From: Acidobacteriota bacterium
Lineage (GTDB): Bacteria; Acidobacteriota; Terriglobia; Acidiferrales; UBA7541
Direction of reading: 5' to 3'
Assembly (NCBI GenBank): GCA_013289585.1
Contig: JABCZR010000008.1
Span: 62,001 to 126,000, forward strand
DNA length: 64,000 nt
A model generated the notes under the pieces. The model was not told where the DNA came from, made no database searches, and saw only the letters and a list, made by a program, of their open reading frames with translations. Position numbers and translations under genes: made by a program. The stretch's first letter is position 1, and each line of letters opens with the position of its first letter. Below are positions 63,959 to 64,000 of this stretch, one piece after another.

Positions 63959-64000
63959 TGTAGGCAGGCCCTTCAACCGCCGCTGCAAAATCGTGTCGAC

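Overview
The window looks like a chromosomal segment of a soil-type Acidobacteriota. This is inferred from gene content: an alpha-2-macroglobulin with a carboxypeptidase-regulatory domain, a tricorn-type S41 protease, a TIGR03118 protein, DUF1326, DUF2203, DUF2461 and DUF255 proteins, a Tes-like radical SAM enzyme and a RAYT/REP system. GC content is moderately high, genes are mostly leaderward-packed on the minus strand, and I see no rRNA, tRNA, prophage or CRISPR array. Both ends cut genes or open frames: a Tat-exported superoxide dismutase at the left edge and a small unknown ORF at the right edge.

Layout. 1-5.2 kb (minus): sodA/B fragment, queG, an anti-sigma antagonist/anti-sigma kinase pair, a REP-associated transposase (RAYT) wrapped in REP palindromes, and a YifB/ComM ATPase. 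5.4-10.6 kb: a LemA-DUF2207 pair (plus), a MarR-ClC operon with a perfect 10-bp operator, and a zinc-ribbon membrane protein in an AT-rich patch. 10.6-13.2 kb (minus): GNAT, AlkD-like, dtd and mutM, a small repair/quality-control run. 13.3-23.2 kb (minus): tricorn protease, cyclase, EVE protein, Rieske ferredoxin, an orphan nuoB, SDR, a decayed receiver-GGDEF gene, a methyltransferase, a retropepsin-like protein and thiC with a structured upstream region. 23.6-29.2 kb (plus): an apparently frameshifted exported protein, recQ, a RES-Xre toxin-antitoxin pair and an APC permease.

29.2-38.3 kb: FAD oxidoreductase, TIGR03118 protein, metallophosphoesterase, exported DinB protein, a DUF255 thioredoxin-domain protein, a DUF2203 protein, and moaA, which sits behind a recognisable molybdenum-cofactor riboswitch plus intrinsic terminator. 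38.6-51 kb: saccharopine-dehydrogenase-like protein, DUF1326, methyltransferase, a translationally coupled S10 peptidase-CstA-YbdD operon, a divergent serine hydrolase, DUF2461, an FMN-binding PPOX-fold protein, an alpha/beta hydrolase and map. 51.2-64 kb: a His/Gly-rich anchored protein with FmdB, a Tes/Mss-like radical SAM enzyme (candidate membrane-spanning lipid synthase) behind G-rich repeats, an RG-rich protein of unknown function, a FecR-like exported protein, a 2037-residue alpha-2-macroglobulin with embedded pseudopilin-like repeats, and RidA.

The strongest items for follow-up are the Tes/Mss-like enzyme with its repeat-rich upstream region, the GTAG-headed palindrome families around the RAYT gene, the mosaic alpha-2-macroglobulin, the moaA riboswitch, the structured thiC upstream region and a three-unit repeat found at two distant loci. 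All family assignments are from reading protein motifs; no database search was run.
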